Shown here one piece after another: positions 1 to 7,850 of a DNA stretch of 64,000 nucleotides. Both the position numbers and the translations under genes were made by a program. The notes below the pieces were generated by a model. The model was not told where the DNA came from and ran no database searches. It saw only the letters and a list, made by a program, of their open reading frames with translations. Within the stretch, counting starts at the first letter, position 1, and every line of letters begins with the position of its first letter. Origin of the DNA: Kitasatospora sp. A2-31 (lineage in GTDB: Bacteria; Actinomycetota; Actinomycetes; Streptomycetales; Streptomycetaceae); assembly GCF_022288725.1 (NCBI RefSeq), contig NZ_JAKNTA010000003.1, forward strand, positions 430,901 to 494,900. Reading direction: 5' to 3'.

Positions 1-763
1 GGGTGCGCAGGCAGAGGTCCCAGCGCACCGGCCGGACCACCTGGTCGACCAGCCGCCGGCGGATCTCCTCCGGCTCGGTGAGCACCGCGCCGTCCGCGTT
101 GGAGAGCAGCAGCTGGTCCGGCCGCTCGAAGCGCATCGTGGCGGCGGCGGCCGCGACGGCCCGGCGGGCCGACTCCATGTACGGGGTGTGGAAGGCGCCG
201 GCGACGGGCAGCGGCTTGACCGTCGCGGAGGGCGGCGGCGCGGCGGCCAGCTGCTCCAGGCGCTCGGTGGGACCGGCGGCCACGATCTGGCCGGGGCCGT
301 TGAACGTGGCCGCGGTGAGGCCGAGTTCGGAGATCCGTGCCAGCACCTCCGGCTCGTCCCCGCCGACCACCGCCGCCATCGAGGTGGGTGCCTCGGCGCA
401 GGCCGCGGCCATGGCGCGGCCGCGGATCGCGGCCAGCCGGACGGCGTCGGCGGGGCTCAGCACCCCGGCGAAGGCGGCGGCGGTGAGCTCGCCGACGGAA
501 TGGCCGGCGGCCACCGTGCTTCCCTCGGGCGCCGTCCGGGCCAGCACGCCGTGGGCCAGCAGGCCCTGGGCGACCAGCAAGGGCTGGGTGTTCTCGGTGC
601 GGGCGATCTCCGTGGCGGAGGCCCTGGTGCCCAGGTGGGCCAGGTCGCAGTCGGCGGCCTCGGACCAGTCGCGGATGCGTTCGGCGTGGAGCGGGTCGCG
701 CAGCCAGCCGGCCAGCATGCCGGGGGTCTGGGAGCCCTGGCCCGGCGCGAGTATGGCGAACAT
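1..763 (-). CDS. fabD: Malonyl-CoA:ACP transacylase (FabD-type), 3' end cut by window edge
   Basis: Transfers malonyl groups from CoA to acyl carrier protein for fatty-acid or polyketide synthesis in the cytoplasm. The first 254 codons are visible, against about 300 for the family, and the C-terminus lies outside the window. The N-terminus reads FAILAPGQGSQTPGML, the family's opening, and the nucleophile motif GHSVGEL puts the catalytic Ser at residue 89. GRAM follows around residue 115, and AGAFHTPYM carries the active-site His at 191. The ATG at 763 is preceded by a GGGGGA ribosome site. Immediately upstream lies an ABC exporter, not the FasR regulator that usually precedes fabD in the Streptomyces fatty-acid operon, so this may be a second, cluster-associated transacylase. 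Family assignment is firm; primary versus secondary role is open. Confidence 0.9.
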   Translation of the reverse strand, partial: MFAILAPGQGSQTPGMLAGWLRDPLHAERIRDWSEAADCDLAHLGTRASATEIARTENTQPLLVAQGLLAHGVLARTAPEGSTVAAGHSVGELTAAAFAGVLSPADAVRLAAIRGRAMAAACAEAPTSMAAVVGGDEPEVLARISELGLTAATFNGPGQIVAAGPTERLEQLAAAPPPSATVKPLPVAGAFHTPYMESARRAVAAAAATMRFERPDQLLLSNADGAVLTEPEEIRRRLVDQVVRPVRWDLCLRT

Positions 764-863
764 GTGTTCTATCCCCCTTTCGTGTGGTGCCCTTCGCACG
801 GCGCCAGGCGCCCGGTGCGGTCCATGGGTGGTGTTGCGGTCCGGGTGGTGGTGCGGTGGTCGG

Positions 864-903
864 CGGTGGGTGCCGGCCGTCCGGGGTGGGCCGGCACCCA
901 CCG
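864..903 (-). terminator. Strong hairpin, terminator of the ABC operon
   Basis: A perfect 15-bp stem (864-878 pairing with 889-903) with a 10-nt loop lies between the stop of the ABC permease gene and the start of fabD. There is no T-run, as is usual in Streptomyces. It suggests the ABC operon ends here and fabD has its own promoter in the remaining ~100 bp. Confidence 0.6.
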
Positions 904-951
904 GGCTACTGGCGGCCGGTCGGACCGGCGGCCGGACTACTCGCGGCAGGA

Positions 952-1746
952 CTACTGACGGCCGGTGCTCTTGGCGAACCGGCGGATCGCCATGAACGAG
1001 AAGCCGGCGAACCAGGCGACGATGTTGAAGACGGCACCCGCCAGGCTGGAGTGCTCACCGCTGAACGAGTAGCCGTCGGTGAGGGAGTAGCGGGCGAGGG
1101 TCGCGACCCCGTACATCGGGGTGAACCGCGAGATCTCCAGCATGGTCCCGCTGAGCGGGATGAACAGGTTGCCCAGGAAGGCGAGCGCGGTCATGGTCAG
1201 GCCGGGCATGTGCATCACGACGTCGGGCTTGAGCGCCAGTCCCATCGCGATGCCGAGCGCGGCGAACACCGCCGCACCGAGCCAGGCCACCAGCAGCGAC
1301 GTCACCCAGACGCCGGCGTCGGCCTCGGCGCCGGTGAGGGTGCCGAGCACGCCGACGATGGCCACCGGGACGCCGGCCATCAGGACCGAGCAGAGCACCT
1401 TGACGAGCAGGTACCCGGGCGGGGTGAGCGGGCTCAGCGCGATCGTGCGCATCCAGCCCGACGCGCGCTCGACCGAGATGGTCGCGGCGGAGCTGGTGGC
1501 TGCCGTCGCGGCGCCGTACACCGCTAGGCCGATCATCATCCAGGCGGCGAAGTTCCCGTGCGGGAGCGTCGGGTTGTTCGGGCTGGTGCGGAACAGGGCG
1601 AGGTACAGCACGGCCGGCAGCAGGACGGTGAAGATCGTGGTCTGGCGGTTGAACCGCCGGCGGAGCTCGTAGCGGATGAAGGTGGGGTTCACCCCGCTGA
1701 ACGTGGAGGTCGCGGGACGGGCGCCCGACGCGGTGAGGGAGGCCAT
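952..1746 (-). CDS. ABC-2 type exporter permease
   Basis: Integral membrane half of a DrrB-like ABC exporter, 264 aa. After a cytoplasmic N-terminus of ~35 residues come about six hydrophobic segments. The first is TIFTVLLPAVLYLALF, and later ones include LLVKVLCSVLMAGVPVAIVGVL and MTALAFLGNLFIPLSG; the last ends in a basic tail. The conserved stretch before the third segment (SVERASGWMRTIALSPL) is typical of ABC-2 permeases. Its ATG overlaps the stop of the upstream ATPase gene by one base (TGATG), so the two are translationally coupled and form one transporter. The substrate cannot be told; the families handle drugs and lipids. Confidence 0.9.
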   Translation of the reverse strand: MASLTASGARPATSTFSGVNPTFIRYELRRRFNRQTTIFTVLLPAVLYLALFRTSPNNPTLPHGNFAAWMMIGLAVYGAATAATSSAATISVERASGWMRTIALSPLTPPGYLLVKVLCSVLMAGVPVAIVGVLGTLTGAEADAGVWVTSLLVAWLGAAVFAALGIAMGLALKPDVVMHMPGLTMTALAFLGNLFIPLSGTMLEISRFTPMYGVATLARYSLTDGYSFSGEHSSLAGAVFNIVAWFAGFSFMAIRRFAKSTGRQ

Positions 1747-2702
1747 CAGATCCCCTTCTGGACGGTGCGGCCGTTGGTGGTGATGGCCACGAAGGCCTCT
1801 TCGAGACTGCGGGGGGCCACTTCGATCCCGGTGGCCGACGTCTCGTTGACCAGCACGCGCAGCAGGGAGTCCGAATCGGTGCAGTTGAAGTAGTGGCGGT
1901 CGCCGCGGACGGTGCTGGAGCGGACGCCGGCCGCCCGGGCCACCAGCTCCGCCTCGTAGGGGCCGATCACGGCGGAGACCGTGCGTCCGCTGATCGCGGC
2001 GCGGATCGACGAGGCCGAACCGTCGGCCACCACCGATCCCTTGTCGATCATCACCACGCGGTCGGCGAACTGGTCCGCCTCCTCCATGTAGTGCGTGGCG
2101 AACATGACCGTCATGCCGCGCCCGGCGTCCTCGCGGACGGCCGCCCAGAACTCCCGGCGGGCCGACACGTCCATCCCGGCGGTCGGCTCGTCCAGGACCA
2201 GGAACTCGGGGTCCGACAGCAGTGCGAGGGCGAACCGGAGCCGCTGCTGCTCACCGCCCGAGCAGGCGGAGACCCGGCGGTCGCGCAGCTCGGCGACGCC
2301 CGCCCGGCGCATGCACTGCTCGGCGTCGGCGGCGGGGTGGAGCGAGGCCAGCATGTGGACCGTCGCGCCCACGGTCAGGTCCGGGAGCAGGCCCCCCGAC
2401 TGCAGGACCGCGGCCACCCGTCCGTCGCGGACCGCCTGCTGCGGCGGCAGGCCGAACAGCTCGACCGTTCCCGAGTCGGGCCGGGTCAGCCCCAGCAGCA
2501 TGTCGATGGTGGTCGACTTGCCGGCGCCGTTGGGCCCGAGGAACGCCACGATCTCGCCGCGCCGGATCCGCAGATCCAGTCCGTTCACGGCGGTGAACTC
2601 CTCGCCCTTCGCGCTGGTGAAGCGCTTGACGACCGTGCTGAGCACAGCGGCATCAGGGGACGTCGCCCCCCTCGACGCCGGGCGGGTCTGGTAATCGATC
2701 AT
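1746..2702 (-). CDS. ABC exporter ATP-binding protein (DrrA-like)
   Basis: Drives the permease encoded just downstream. The 318-aa protein has one nucleotide-binding domain: Walker A GPNGAGKST near residue 57, signature CSGGEQQRLRFALALL, Walker B FLVLDEPTAGMD, and the switch His in FATHYMEEAD. A C-terminal extension of ~90 residues is typical of DrrA-type drug or lipid exporters. The ATG at 2702 has a GAGGA ribosome site upstream. It is the first gene of a two-gene operon and sits next to a transacylase gene. Export of a polyketide or lipid is a reasonable inference, not shown. Confidence 0.92.
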   Translation of the reverse strand: MIDYQTRPASRGATSPDAAVLSTVVKRFTSAKGEEFTAVNGLDLRIRRGEIVAFLGPNGAGKSTTIDMLLGLTRPDSGTVELFGLPPQQAVRDGRVAAVLQSGGLLPDLTVGATVHMLASLHPAADAEQCMRRAGVAELRDRRVSACSGGEQQRLRFALALLSDPEFLVLDEPTAGMDVSARREFWAAVREDAGRGMTVMFATHYMEEADQFADRVVMIDKGSVVADGSASSIRAAISGRTVSAVIGPYEAELVARAAGVRSSTVRGDRHYFNCTDSDSLLRVLVNETSATGIEVAPRSLEEAFVAITTNGRTVQKGI

Positions 2703-2889
2703 CTTTCCGAGTCCTCACGATTCGGCGGAGCTCGCCTTGGTGAGAACCACTCTCCCGGCCCCGCCTATCCGTTCGAACCGGCGCCGCTACCACCCCCCTA
2801 TCCGGCCCCTATCCGCCTCGCCCACCCCCAGTCGCACCCGCTCCCACCTGCACCGATGCCGGGCGAGCCGGGCCGGGAACGCACGACGG

Positions 2890-2975
2890 GGCGGCGGTCG
2901 CGGAGCCCCCCGCGCCCGCCGCCCCATCGTCGGGCGGCGGTCGCGGAGTCCACCGCGACCGCCGCCCCATCGTCG
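2890..2975 (-). repeat. Tandem 43-bp hairpin repeat, probable terminator
   Basis: The 334-bp gap 2703-3036 holds two adjacent 43-bp units (2890-2932 and 2933-2975) that both end in CCCCATCGTCG. The second folds into a perfect 14-bp stem (2933-2946 with 2953-2966, loop AGTCCA); the first folds with mismatches. Lying just downstream of the minus-strand L,D-transpeptidase gene, it is a likely duplicated intrinsic terminator. The rest of the gap, nearer 2703, is C-rich and should hold the ABC operon promoter, but no clear boxes were seen. Confidence 0.6.
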
Positions 2976-3036
2976 GGTCGGGCAGGGGGCGACGGTGTCC
3001 CACCGCCGCCCCCGGACCCTCACGGAGGGTGTGCGG

Positions 3037-4293
3037 TTACCACTGGGCCCAGGGGAGGTTCCAGCCACCCATGCCGTTGTCGGGGGCGACCGTCTTCTCC
3101 TTGGTGTTCACGACCTTCACGACGTCGCCGACCATCGAGTCGTTGTAGAACCGGCCGGCCACCGAGGTGTCGCTGCCCCCCTTCACGTCCTGCATCGAGA
3201 CGCAGCCGTGGCTGGTGTTCGCCTTGCCGAACGGGGTGGGCCAGTAGTTGCCGTGCACGAAGGTGCCGGACGTGGTCAGGCGCATCGCGTGCGGGACGTC
3301 CGGGATGTCGTACTCGCCGCCGAGCCCGACGGTCCGCGAGTTCATCCGGGTGACCTTCGTCTTGGACATGATCACCATGATGCCGCCCCACGACGGGGTG
3401 GCGTCCGCGCCGAGGGTGACCGGCACCGTGGTGCTCTTGCCGTCCCGGACGATCGTCATCTGGTGTGACGCCGCGTCGGCCGTGGAGACCTGCGAGCGGC
3501 CGATGGTGAACGGCTCGTCCTTGTCCACGTCGCCGTAGACGCCCGGCGAGACCTCGACGTTCTTCAGCCGGTAGTGGACGGTCACCTTGGTGCCCGGCTT
3601 CCAGAGCTCGGCCGGGCGGAAGTCGATCCGGTCGTCGCCGAACCAGTGGCCCTTGACCTCGGTGCCGTTGTCGGTCTCGAAGGTGATGGCCTTGGCGACG
3701 GCGTCCTTGTTCTTGATGCCCTTGGTGAACTCCACCGAGACGATCATGCCGACACCGTAGGTGCCGTTGTCGGTGATGTTGTCGTTGGCGGACACCTTCC
3801 GGTCCGGCGTCAGCGTGGTGAACGAGGAGGCCGCCGCGGCCACCAGGCCCTCGCCGTCCTTGGCCTGGGCGTTCACCCGGTACAGCGTGCCGACCGCCAG
3901 CGGGCCGCTCGGCTTCCAGCCGGTGCCGTCGGGGGTGATCGCGCCGGCCACCGGCTTGCCGTCCTTGTCGGTCACCTCGACCGTGGTGAGCTTGCCGTTC
4001 GCCACCGACACGTTGAGCGCGTTGGCCGGCGCGACGTCCTTGGCGCCGTCCTTCGGCTCCACGCTCACCACCGCCGCCGACGTCTTCGGCGTCGTGGCCT
4101 GGCCGGAGGCCGTCGTGGCGGCCGCCTCCCCGGGCCTGCCCGTGTCGCCGGGCCCGCTCGTGTCGCCGCCCGCGCTCCCGCCGCTGCAGGCCGCGGTCAG
4201 CAGCAGGACGCCGCCCGTCAACATCGCCACCGCACCGTGGCGGAGACGGCTGGTCGTGCGGATCGCGGCTCCGGCCGCGCGAACTGTGTTCAC
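3037..4293 (-). CDS. L,D-transpeptidase lipoprotein (YkuD domain)
   Basis: Forms 3-3 peptidoglycan cross-links outside the membrane. The likely start is GTG 4293 (MNTVRAAGA), preceded by AAGGA at good spacing; an upstream ATG at 4395 would add 34 Pro/Arg-rich residues ahead of the signal peptide. The 418-aa product has a lipobox ending LLTAAC about 36 residues in, then two Ig-like regions, as in mycobacterial LdtMt2-type enzymes. The C-terminal YkuD domain carries HGNYW followed by SHGCVSM, the conserved H...SHGC motif with the catalytic Cys. Upstream on the same strand is another lipoprotein gene, and downstream a strong hairpin repeat. Confidence 0.92.
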   Translation of the reverse strand: MNTVRAAGAAIRTTSRLRHGAVAMLTGGVLLLTAACSGGSAGGDTSGPGDTGRPGEAAATTASGQATTPKTSAAVVSVEPKDGAKDVAPANALNVSVANGKLTTVEVTDKDGKPVAGAITPDGTGWKPSGPLAVGTLYRVNAQAKDGEGLVAAAASSFTTLTPDRKVSANDNITDNGTYGVGMIVSVEFTKGIKNKDAVAKAITFETDNGTEVKGHWFGDDRIDFRPAELWKPGTKVTVHYRLKNVEVSPGVYGDVDKDEPFTIGRSQVSTADAASHQMTIVRDGKSTTVPVTLGADATPSWGGIMVIMSKTKVTRMNSRTVGLGGEYDIPDVPHAMRLTTSGTFVHGNYWPTPFGKANTSHGCVSMQDVKGGSDTSVAGRFYNDSMVGDVVKVVNTKEKTVAPDNGMGGWNLPWAQW

Positions 4294-4391
4294 GGTGTTT
4301 CCTTGGGGAGGACGGCCGGCCCGGGCGGGCCGGTGGGGCTGAGGGTCGGTCCGGGGCGGCGTCCCGCCGCTCCGCGGAGTCGTTCGGGCTG

Positions 4392-5066
4392 TCACCAGCT
4401 GAGGGCTTCGTCGAGCGACCGCTGCCAGTACGTGACCTTGAGGGAGTCGTCCACGTAGGCGCCCGTCGCCGGCAGCGGCGGATGCGCCGCCGCCCCGAAG
4501 CCCTCCTCGCCCGAGGGGCCGTGGAAGAGGACGGCCAGGGACGTCACGGTGTGGCCGTTCGCGGCGCTGCCGTCGTCGGCGGCCAGCCTCACGGTGGCGT
4601 AACCGGACTCCCCGGGCCTGAGCGTGACGACGGCCTGCGGGTGCGAGTCCTCGATGGCCGGTGGGACGGACGGGGCCTCGCCGAACCAGACGGCCGGATA
4701 GCCGTAGAGGTTGCAGCTGCCGGCACCGGTGTTGGTCACCGTGAGCAGCATGTGGTTGACGGGTCGGTTCAGCGGGGCGGCGGTCGTCCTGGTGCCGTGG
4801 CCCTCGCAGGTGACGGGCGGGGCCGGGACGGCGGACGTCCTGGCGTTCGCCGCAGCCCCGGCGGAGGTCTTCGAACCGGCGGGCGCGGGCGTCGCGACCG
4901 GAGTTCCGGTGGCGGAGGCCGGACGGGCGGTGGCGACCGTACCCGGTGCGGCGGCCCCGGCGTCGGCTCCCGCGTCGTCGTCGCAGGCGGTCAGGGCGAC
5001 GGCGGCGAGCGCGAGGGCCGCGGCGGCGGTGATCAGCCGGGTGCGGTACGTGCGGGCGGTGATCAC
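4392..5066 (-). CDS. DUF4232 lipoprotein
   Basis: Secreted, membrane-anchored protein of unknown role. The GTG start at 5066 has a GGAAGGAG site nine bases upstream. Of 224 residues, the first ~27 are a signal with lipobox ALTAC followed by an Asp-rich anchor. A Thr/Ala/Pro-rich linker follows, then a DUF4232 domain: NHMLLTVTNTGAGSC, YGYPAVWF, VTLRPGESGYATVRL and a C-terminal ALSW. Two Cys (PPVTCEG and GSCNLYG) could pair. It precedes the L,D-transpeptidase gene by 98 bp on the same strand, so the two may be cotranscribed. The divergent neighbour is a membrane XRE protein. Confidence 0.85.
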   Translation of the reverse strand: MITARTYRTRLITAAAALALAAVALTACDDDAGADAGAAAPGTVATARPASATGTPVATPAPAGSKTSAGAAANARTSAVPAPPVTCEGHGTRTTAAPLNRPVNHMLLTVTNTGAGSCNLYGYPAVWFGEAPSVPPAIEDSHPQAVVTLRPGESGYATVRLAADDGSAANGHTVTSLAVLFHGPSGEEGFGAAAHPPLPATGAYVDDSLKVTYWQRSLDEALSW

Positions 5067-5258
5067 GTGGTCGTGGCTCCTTCCGTTGTTCGTCGGGGCG
5101 TCGTGGTGATTGGATGACCGGAGTCTGGGGAGTGATCCGTCCCGGCCGCCAGGGCTGTGGGCAGGACAGGGACGCTGGAACGAACGCACCGGCCCTGACC
5201 AGCGGGAACGGGCTATCCCTGGAACGCCGGAACGGGACGTCGAGGGAACGGGGAACGA

Positions 5259-6506
5259 GTGGCGGGGGCGACGGAACCCGACGGGACAGCGGACTTCGCG
5301 CGCCTGCTGCAGGACCTCAGGAGCCGCTCCGGGCTGAGCTACGGGGTGCTCGCCAAGCGGCTGCACATGAGCACGTCCACGCTGCACCGCTACTGCAACG
5401 GCACCGCGGTGCCCAACGAGTTCGCACCGGTCGAGCGGCTCGCCCGGGCGTGCCGGGCGACCCCGCAGGAGATGGTGGAACTGCACCGGCGCTGGATCCT
5501 GGCGGACGCCGCCCGGGGGCGCCGGGGGGCGCACGGCACGGAGACGGCCCCGACGGCCGATCCGGTCGGCCCGGCGGGTCCGACGGGGACCCACGAGCCG
5601 GGCGGGGGCGCCGAGCCGGTGGTCGAGGTGACGCCGGTGGTCGAGGTGACGCCGGCGGCCGCGCCGCCCCGGCGCCGTCGCACCGCGCTGGCCGCCTCGG
5701 CCGCGGCCCTCGCGCTGGCGGCGGCCGTGGTGCTGATCGTGCGCCTCTCGCCCGGGGGTGACGCGGCCGACGGGCGGGACGCCGGTGACCGGCGGGCGGC
5801 CGCTGCCACGGCGTCGGCGCCGGCCACTACGGGCTCCGCGCAGCCGCCGGCCGCCCCCTCCGCCGCCCCCGCCACGGCCGCACCGGACGCCTCACGCGAC
5901 AGCGGGCCCGTCCCGCTCACCGTCGGCGTCCGCCCGTACGTCTACGAGGACGCGTGCAGCCAGCACTTCCTCGTCCCGAGCGAACCGGCCCAGGTGGGCC
6001 CGCCCGCGAACGAGCACGACGCCCCCCGCTGGGCTGCCGCGTACGGCGCCGTCTCCTCCCGGGAGCAGCAGGTCGCGCTCACCGTCCAGGGCACCGGCGC
6101 GGACACGGTCGTCCTGGAGGCACTGCACGTGCGGATCACCGCCCGGAGTGCTCCGCTCGCCTGGAACGACTACGCGATGGGCATCGGCTGTGGCGGTGGC
6201 ATCGAGACCAAGTCGCTCGACATCGACCTCGACAAGGGCAGTCCCACCGTCACCACCGCGAACGGCCAGCGCGGCTTCCCGTACAAGGTCAGCAAGACCG
6301 ACCCGGAGGTCTTCTACGTCACCGCGCACACCAGGGAGCACGACGTCCGCTGGGACCTCTCGCTGGACTGGTCGAGCGGCGGCCGCCACGGCACCGTGCA
6401 CATCGACAACGGCAACGCCCCCTTCCGCACCAGCGCCGACGCCGGCCGCCCCGGCTACGACTACCCCCTGGGCGGCGGCGAGTGGATCAAGCGGGAGCAC
6501 GGGTAG
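5259..6506 (+). CDS. Membrane-anchored XRE-family HTH protein
   Basis: Probably a one-pass transcription factor that couples DNA binding to an outside domain. The GTG start at 5259 gives 415 aa. Residues ~10-75 are an XRE-type helix-turn-helix (LLQDLRSRSGLSYGVLAKRL, then HMSTSTLHRYCNG). A Pro/Glu-rich linker contains a duplicated VVEVTP, a basic stop-transfer PRRRRTA precedes one membrane segment (~150-172), and the outer ~240 residues start with an Ala/Pro/Thr linker. Such proteins are common in Streptomyces and their targets are mostly unknown. It diverges from the DUF4232 lipoprotein gene, and the shared 192-bp gap should hold both promoters. Confidence 0.8.
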   Translation: MAGATEPDGTADFARLLQDLRSRSGLSYGVLAKRLHMSTSTLHRYCNGTAVPNEFAPVERLARACRATPQEMVELHRRWILADAARGRRGAHGTETAPTADPVGPAGPTGTHEPGGGAEPVVEVTPVVEVTPAAAPPRRRRTALAASAAALALAAAVVLIVRLSPGGDAADGRDAGDRRAAAATASAPATTGSAQPPAAPSAAPATAAPDASRDSGPVPLTVGVRPYVYEDACSQHFLVPSEPAQVGPPANEHDAPRWAAAYGAVSSREQQVALTVQGTGADTVVLEALHVRITARSAPLAWNDYAMGIGCGGGIETKSLDIDLDKGSPTVTTANGQRGFPYKVSKTDPEVFYVTAHTREHDVRWDLSLDWSSGGRHGTVHIDNGNAPFRTSADAGRPGYDYPLGGGEWIKREHG

Positions 6507-6604
6507 GCCGCGGACCGGACCCCTCGGGGCGGTCGGAGCGGGCGGCGCAGAGGCGCCCGACCGCCGCCACGGAAGACTCCGTCAACCGGCGCGGCAGTTC
6601 CTCG

Positions 6605-6690
6605 GGCCGAGCGGATGCCGGGCACTCTCGTGACCCCGGCCCAGCGTCTCCCGTGCCTCACGCGCTGACCTGGGGAACGCGGCGAGGCGG
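6605..6690 (+). pseudogene. Eroded tail of an LLM 5' fragment plus cassette junction
   Basis: GAGCGGATGCCGGGCACTC followed by CGTGACCCCGG matches, with gaps, the last ~35 bases of the 72-codon LLM fragment found at 8626 and 9255. The bases after it (AGCGTCT to GGGAACGCGG) match the junction sequence after those copies. This is the most decayed and outermost trace of the array that ends at the intact LLM gene at 12060. The match is partial and would be missed without the better copies. Confidence 0.5.
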
Positions 6691-6703
6691 CCCGAGTGGG
6701 CGT

Positions 6704-7096
6704 TCAGATCGGCTCGACGGCGATGCGCGGGTGACACAACCGACGCAGGTCGTCCGCGTCGCTGGTGACAACGGTGACGTCGCCGTGCTCCATGTGGGCT
6801 GTGGCCGCGAGCATCGCGTCGATGGCGTACTTGTGACCGTGCATCCCTTCGGTCGCAAGCAACTTGCTGGCAGCGCGTGCGATCTCCTCCGTGACGGGGC
6901 GCACCTTGGCCAGGGAGACGGCGTGGTCGAACGTCGCCTGCGGCACCTTCGGGTCGCGCGCCTCGACCAGGGTGGCCGCACTCGTCACGACAAGCAGATC
7001 CAGGCTTCGGGCGACATCCAGCCATACGGTCATGGCGCGATGTCGGCGGGAGAGCTTGGAGAGGGCCTCGCTGTCGAGTACGAGGGTGCCGCTCAC
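6704..7096 (-). CDS. PIN-domain toxin of a type II toxin-antitoxin pair (VapC-like)
   Basis: Predicted ribonuclease, 130 aa. The PIN acidic residues are visible: Asp in LVLDSEAL near the N-terminus, Glu in LVEARD, Asp in YAIDAML, and Asp in TSDADDL. The GTG start at 7096 overlaps the stop of the upstream antitoxin gene by four bases (GTGA), the usual coupling for antitoxin-first TA operons. A second PIN gene (9558-9959) and a headless fragment (8922-9189) in the same array are close relatives; the fragment is nearly identical over its last 85 residues. The product looks intact. Confidence 0.85.
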   Translation of the reverse strand: MSGTLVLDSEALSKLSRRHRAMTVWLDVARSLDLLVVTSAATLVEARDPKVPQATFDHAVSLAKVRPVTEEIARAASKLLATEGMHGHKYAIDAMLAATAHMEHGDVTVVTSDADDLRRLCHPRIAVEPI

Positions 7097-7374
7097 GCGG
7101 CGTCCGCCGGAGCCGCGCCGCCCCGGTGATCCGCGTGGTACGTGCGAATGCGCTCGGCCTTGGCCGCGACCTCGGCCGGATCGACCGGGCCGTGCTCCGC
7201 TTCGGCGGCAGCGATGTACTCGTCGATGGCCTCTCGCTGCAACTGTCGCTGCACGGCCTCCTCGATGTAGGACGAGACGCCCTGCTTTCCGGCCCGGGCG
7301 CGAATCGCCTCCAGGGTCTCGGCGCGAAGGGAGACGCTGGTGACTCGGGTCCTGCCGGGGCGAGGCGTTTCCAT
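7093..7374 (-). CDS. Ribbon-helix-helix antitoxin
   Basis: Antitoxin partner of the PIN toxin that overlaps its 3' end. It has an RHH DNA-binding segment (VTSVSLRAETLEAI, then VSSYIEEAVQRQL) and an acidic C-terminal half (EAEHGPVDPAEVAAKAERI) that should wrap the toxin. The start is ATG 7374, giving 93 aa. A -10-like TACACT (7386-7381) lies six bases ahead, so the mRNA is probably leaderless. An alternative ATG at 7392 would place the start upstream of that box. Autoregulation is expected from the family. Confidence 0.8.
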   Translation of the reverse strand: METPRPGRTRVTSVSLRAETLEAIRARAGKQGVSSYIEEAVQRQLQREAIDEYIAAAEAEHGPVDPAEVAAKAERIRTYHADHRGGAAPADAA

Positions 7375-7533
7375 GACAGAAGTGTAGTACATGATGTGTG
7401 AAGGGTGTGGGTGAGTCGGACGCCCGCTCCGGTGAGATCGGGAAGTGCATCAAGGAGGGGGAGCGCCTTGGCGCCTACGATCCTGTCTCCGGCCAGCAGC
7501 GCAAGGGCCCGATCCGGGACGGAAGTGCGGGGA

Positions 7534-7782
7534 ATGATCTGGGTGGTACTCGGTTTCGACCGGAGCAGCGACTCCGTGGTCGTGGAGTGGGAGCTGCCCG
7601 AGAGCTTCACCGAGGACGACGCGGCACGGCTGGTCGGGCCGCACCCCGACCTGGTCGGGTCGTCCTTCCCGCTCTCGGAGAGCGAGCTCGCAGCGGTCTC
7701 GCGGCTCCTGGGCGTCCGGACGGACGCCGGCCGGGTCGCCTACTTCCTCGAGGCGCAGGACGATTCGCGGGGAGCCCGCTGA
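7534..7782 (+). CDS. Small acidic hypothetical protein
   Basis: 82-aa protein starting at ATG 7534 after a GGGGA ribosome site. It opens with hydrophobic strands (MIWVVLGFDRSSDSVVVEW), continues into an acidic helix (ESFTEDDAARL), and ends FPLSESELAAVSRLLG and YFLEAQ. No domain is recognised. It lies between the first TA pair and a decayed toxin gene that it overlaps at the 3' end on the other strand. Base composition is typical coding. Its role in the cassette is unknown. Confidence 0.55.
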   Translation: MIWVVLGFDRSSDSVVVEWELPESFTEDDAARLVGPHPDLVGSSFPLSESELAAVSRLLGVRTDAGRVAYFLEAQDDSRGAR

Positions 7783-7850
7783 TCCGTGGTGACGTAGGGT
7801 CGCCGATATGCGTTTGAGTAGGGGACATTCTCGTCGAGCAGGATCCTCAA
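7740..7850 (-). pseudogene. Truncated DUF5615-type toxin (5' stub only)
   Basis: A TTG start at 7850 overlaps the stop of the DUF433 antitoxin gene by four bases (TTGA). Its first 12 codons read MRILLDENVPYS, the hallmark start of DUF5615 PIN-like toxins that follow DUF433 antitoxins. Similarity stops there, exactly where a short remnant of the LLM 5' end begins; the frame runs 24 more unrelated codons to a stop at 7740. About 90% of the toxin is therefore missing. Confidence 0.75.
7794..7819 (+). repeat. Micro-remnant of the LLM promoter and first codons
   Basis: GTAGGGTCGCCGATATG then CGTTTGAG matches the -10 box, spacing and first four codons (MRLS) of the LLM gene and its copies. TAGGGT sits seven bases before the ATG in every copy. 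It is fused directly to the cut end of the DUF5615 toxin gene, so one breakpoint truncated both. Confidence 0.6.

Noticed and set aside
3..995. Long plus-strand open frames over the fabD and ABC genes
   Set aside because: They are antisense or shifted frames of GC-rich genes; composition is Arg/Ala/Gly-rich and no family is recognisable.
2787..3068. Short minus-strand frame over the hairpin repeats
   Set aside because: Arg/Pro/Gly-rich product that only follows the repeat; no ribosome site or domain.
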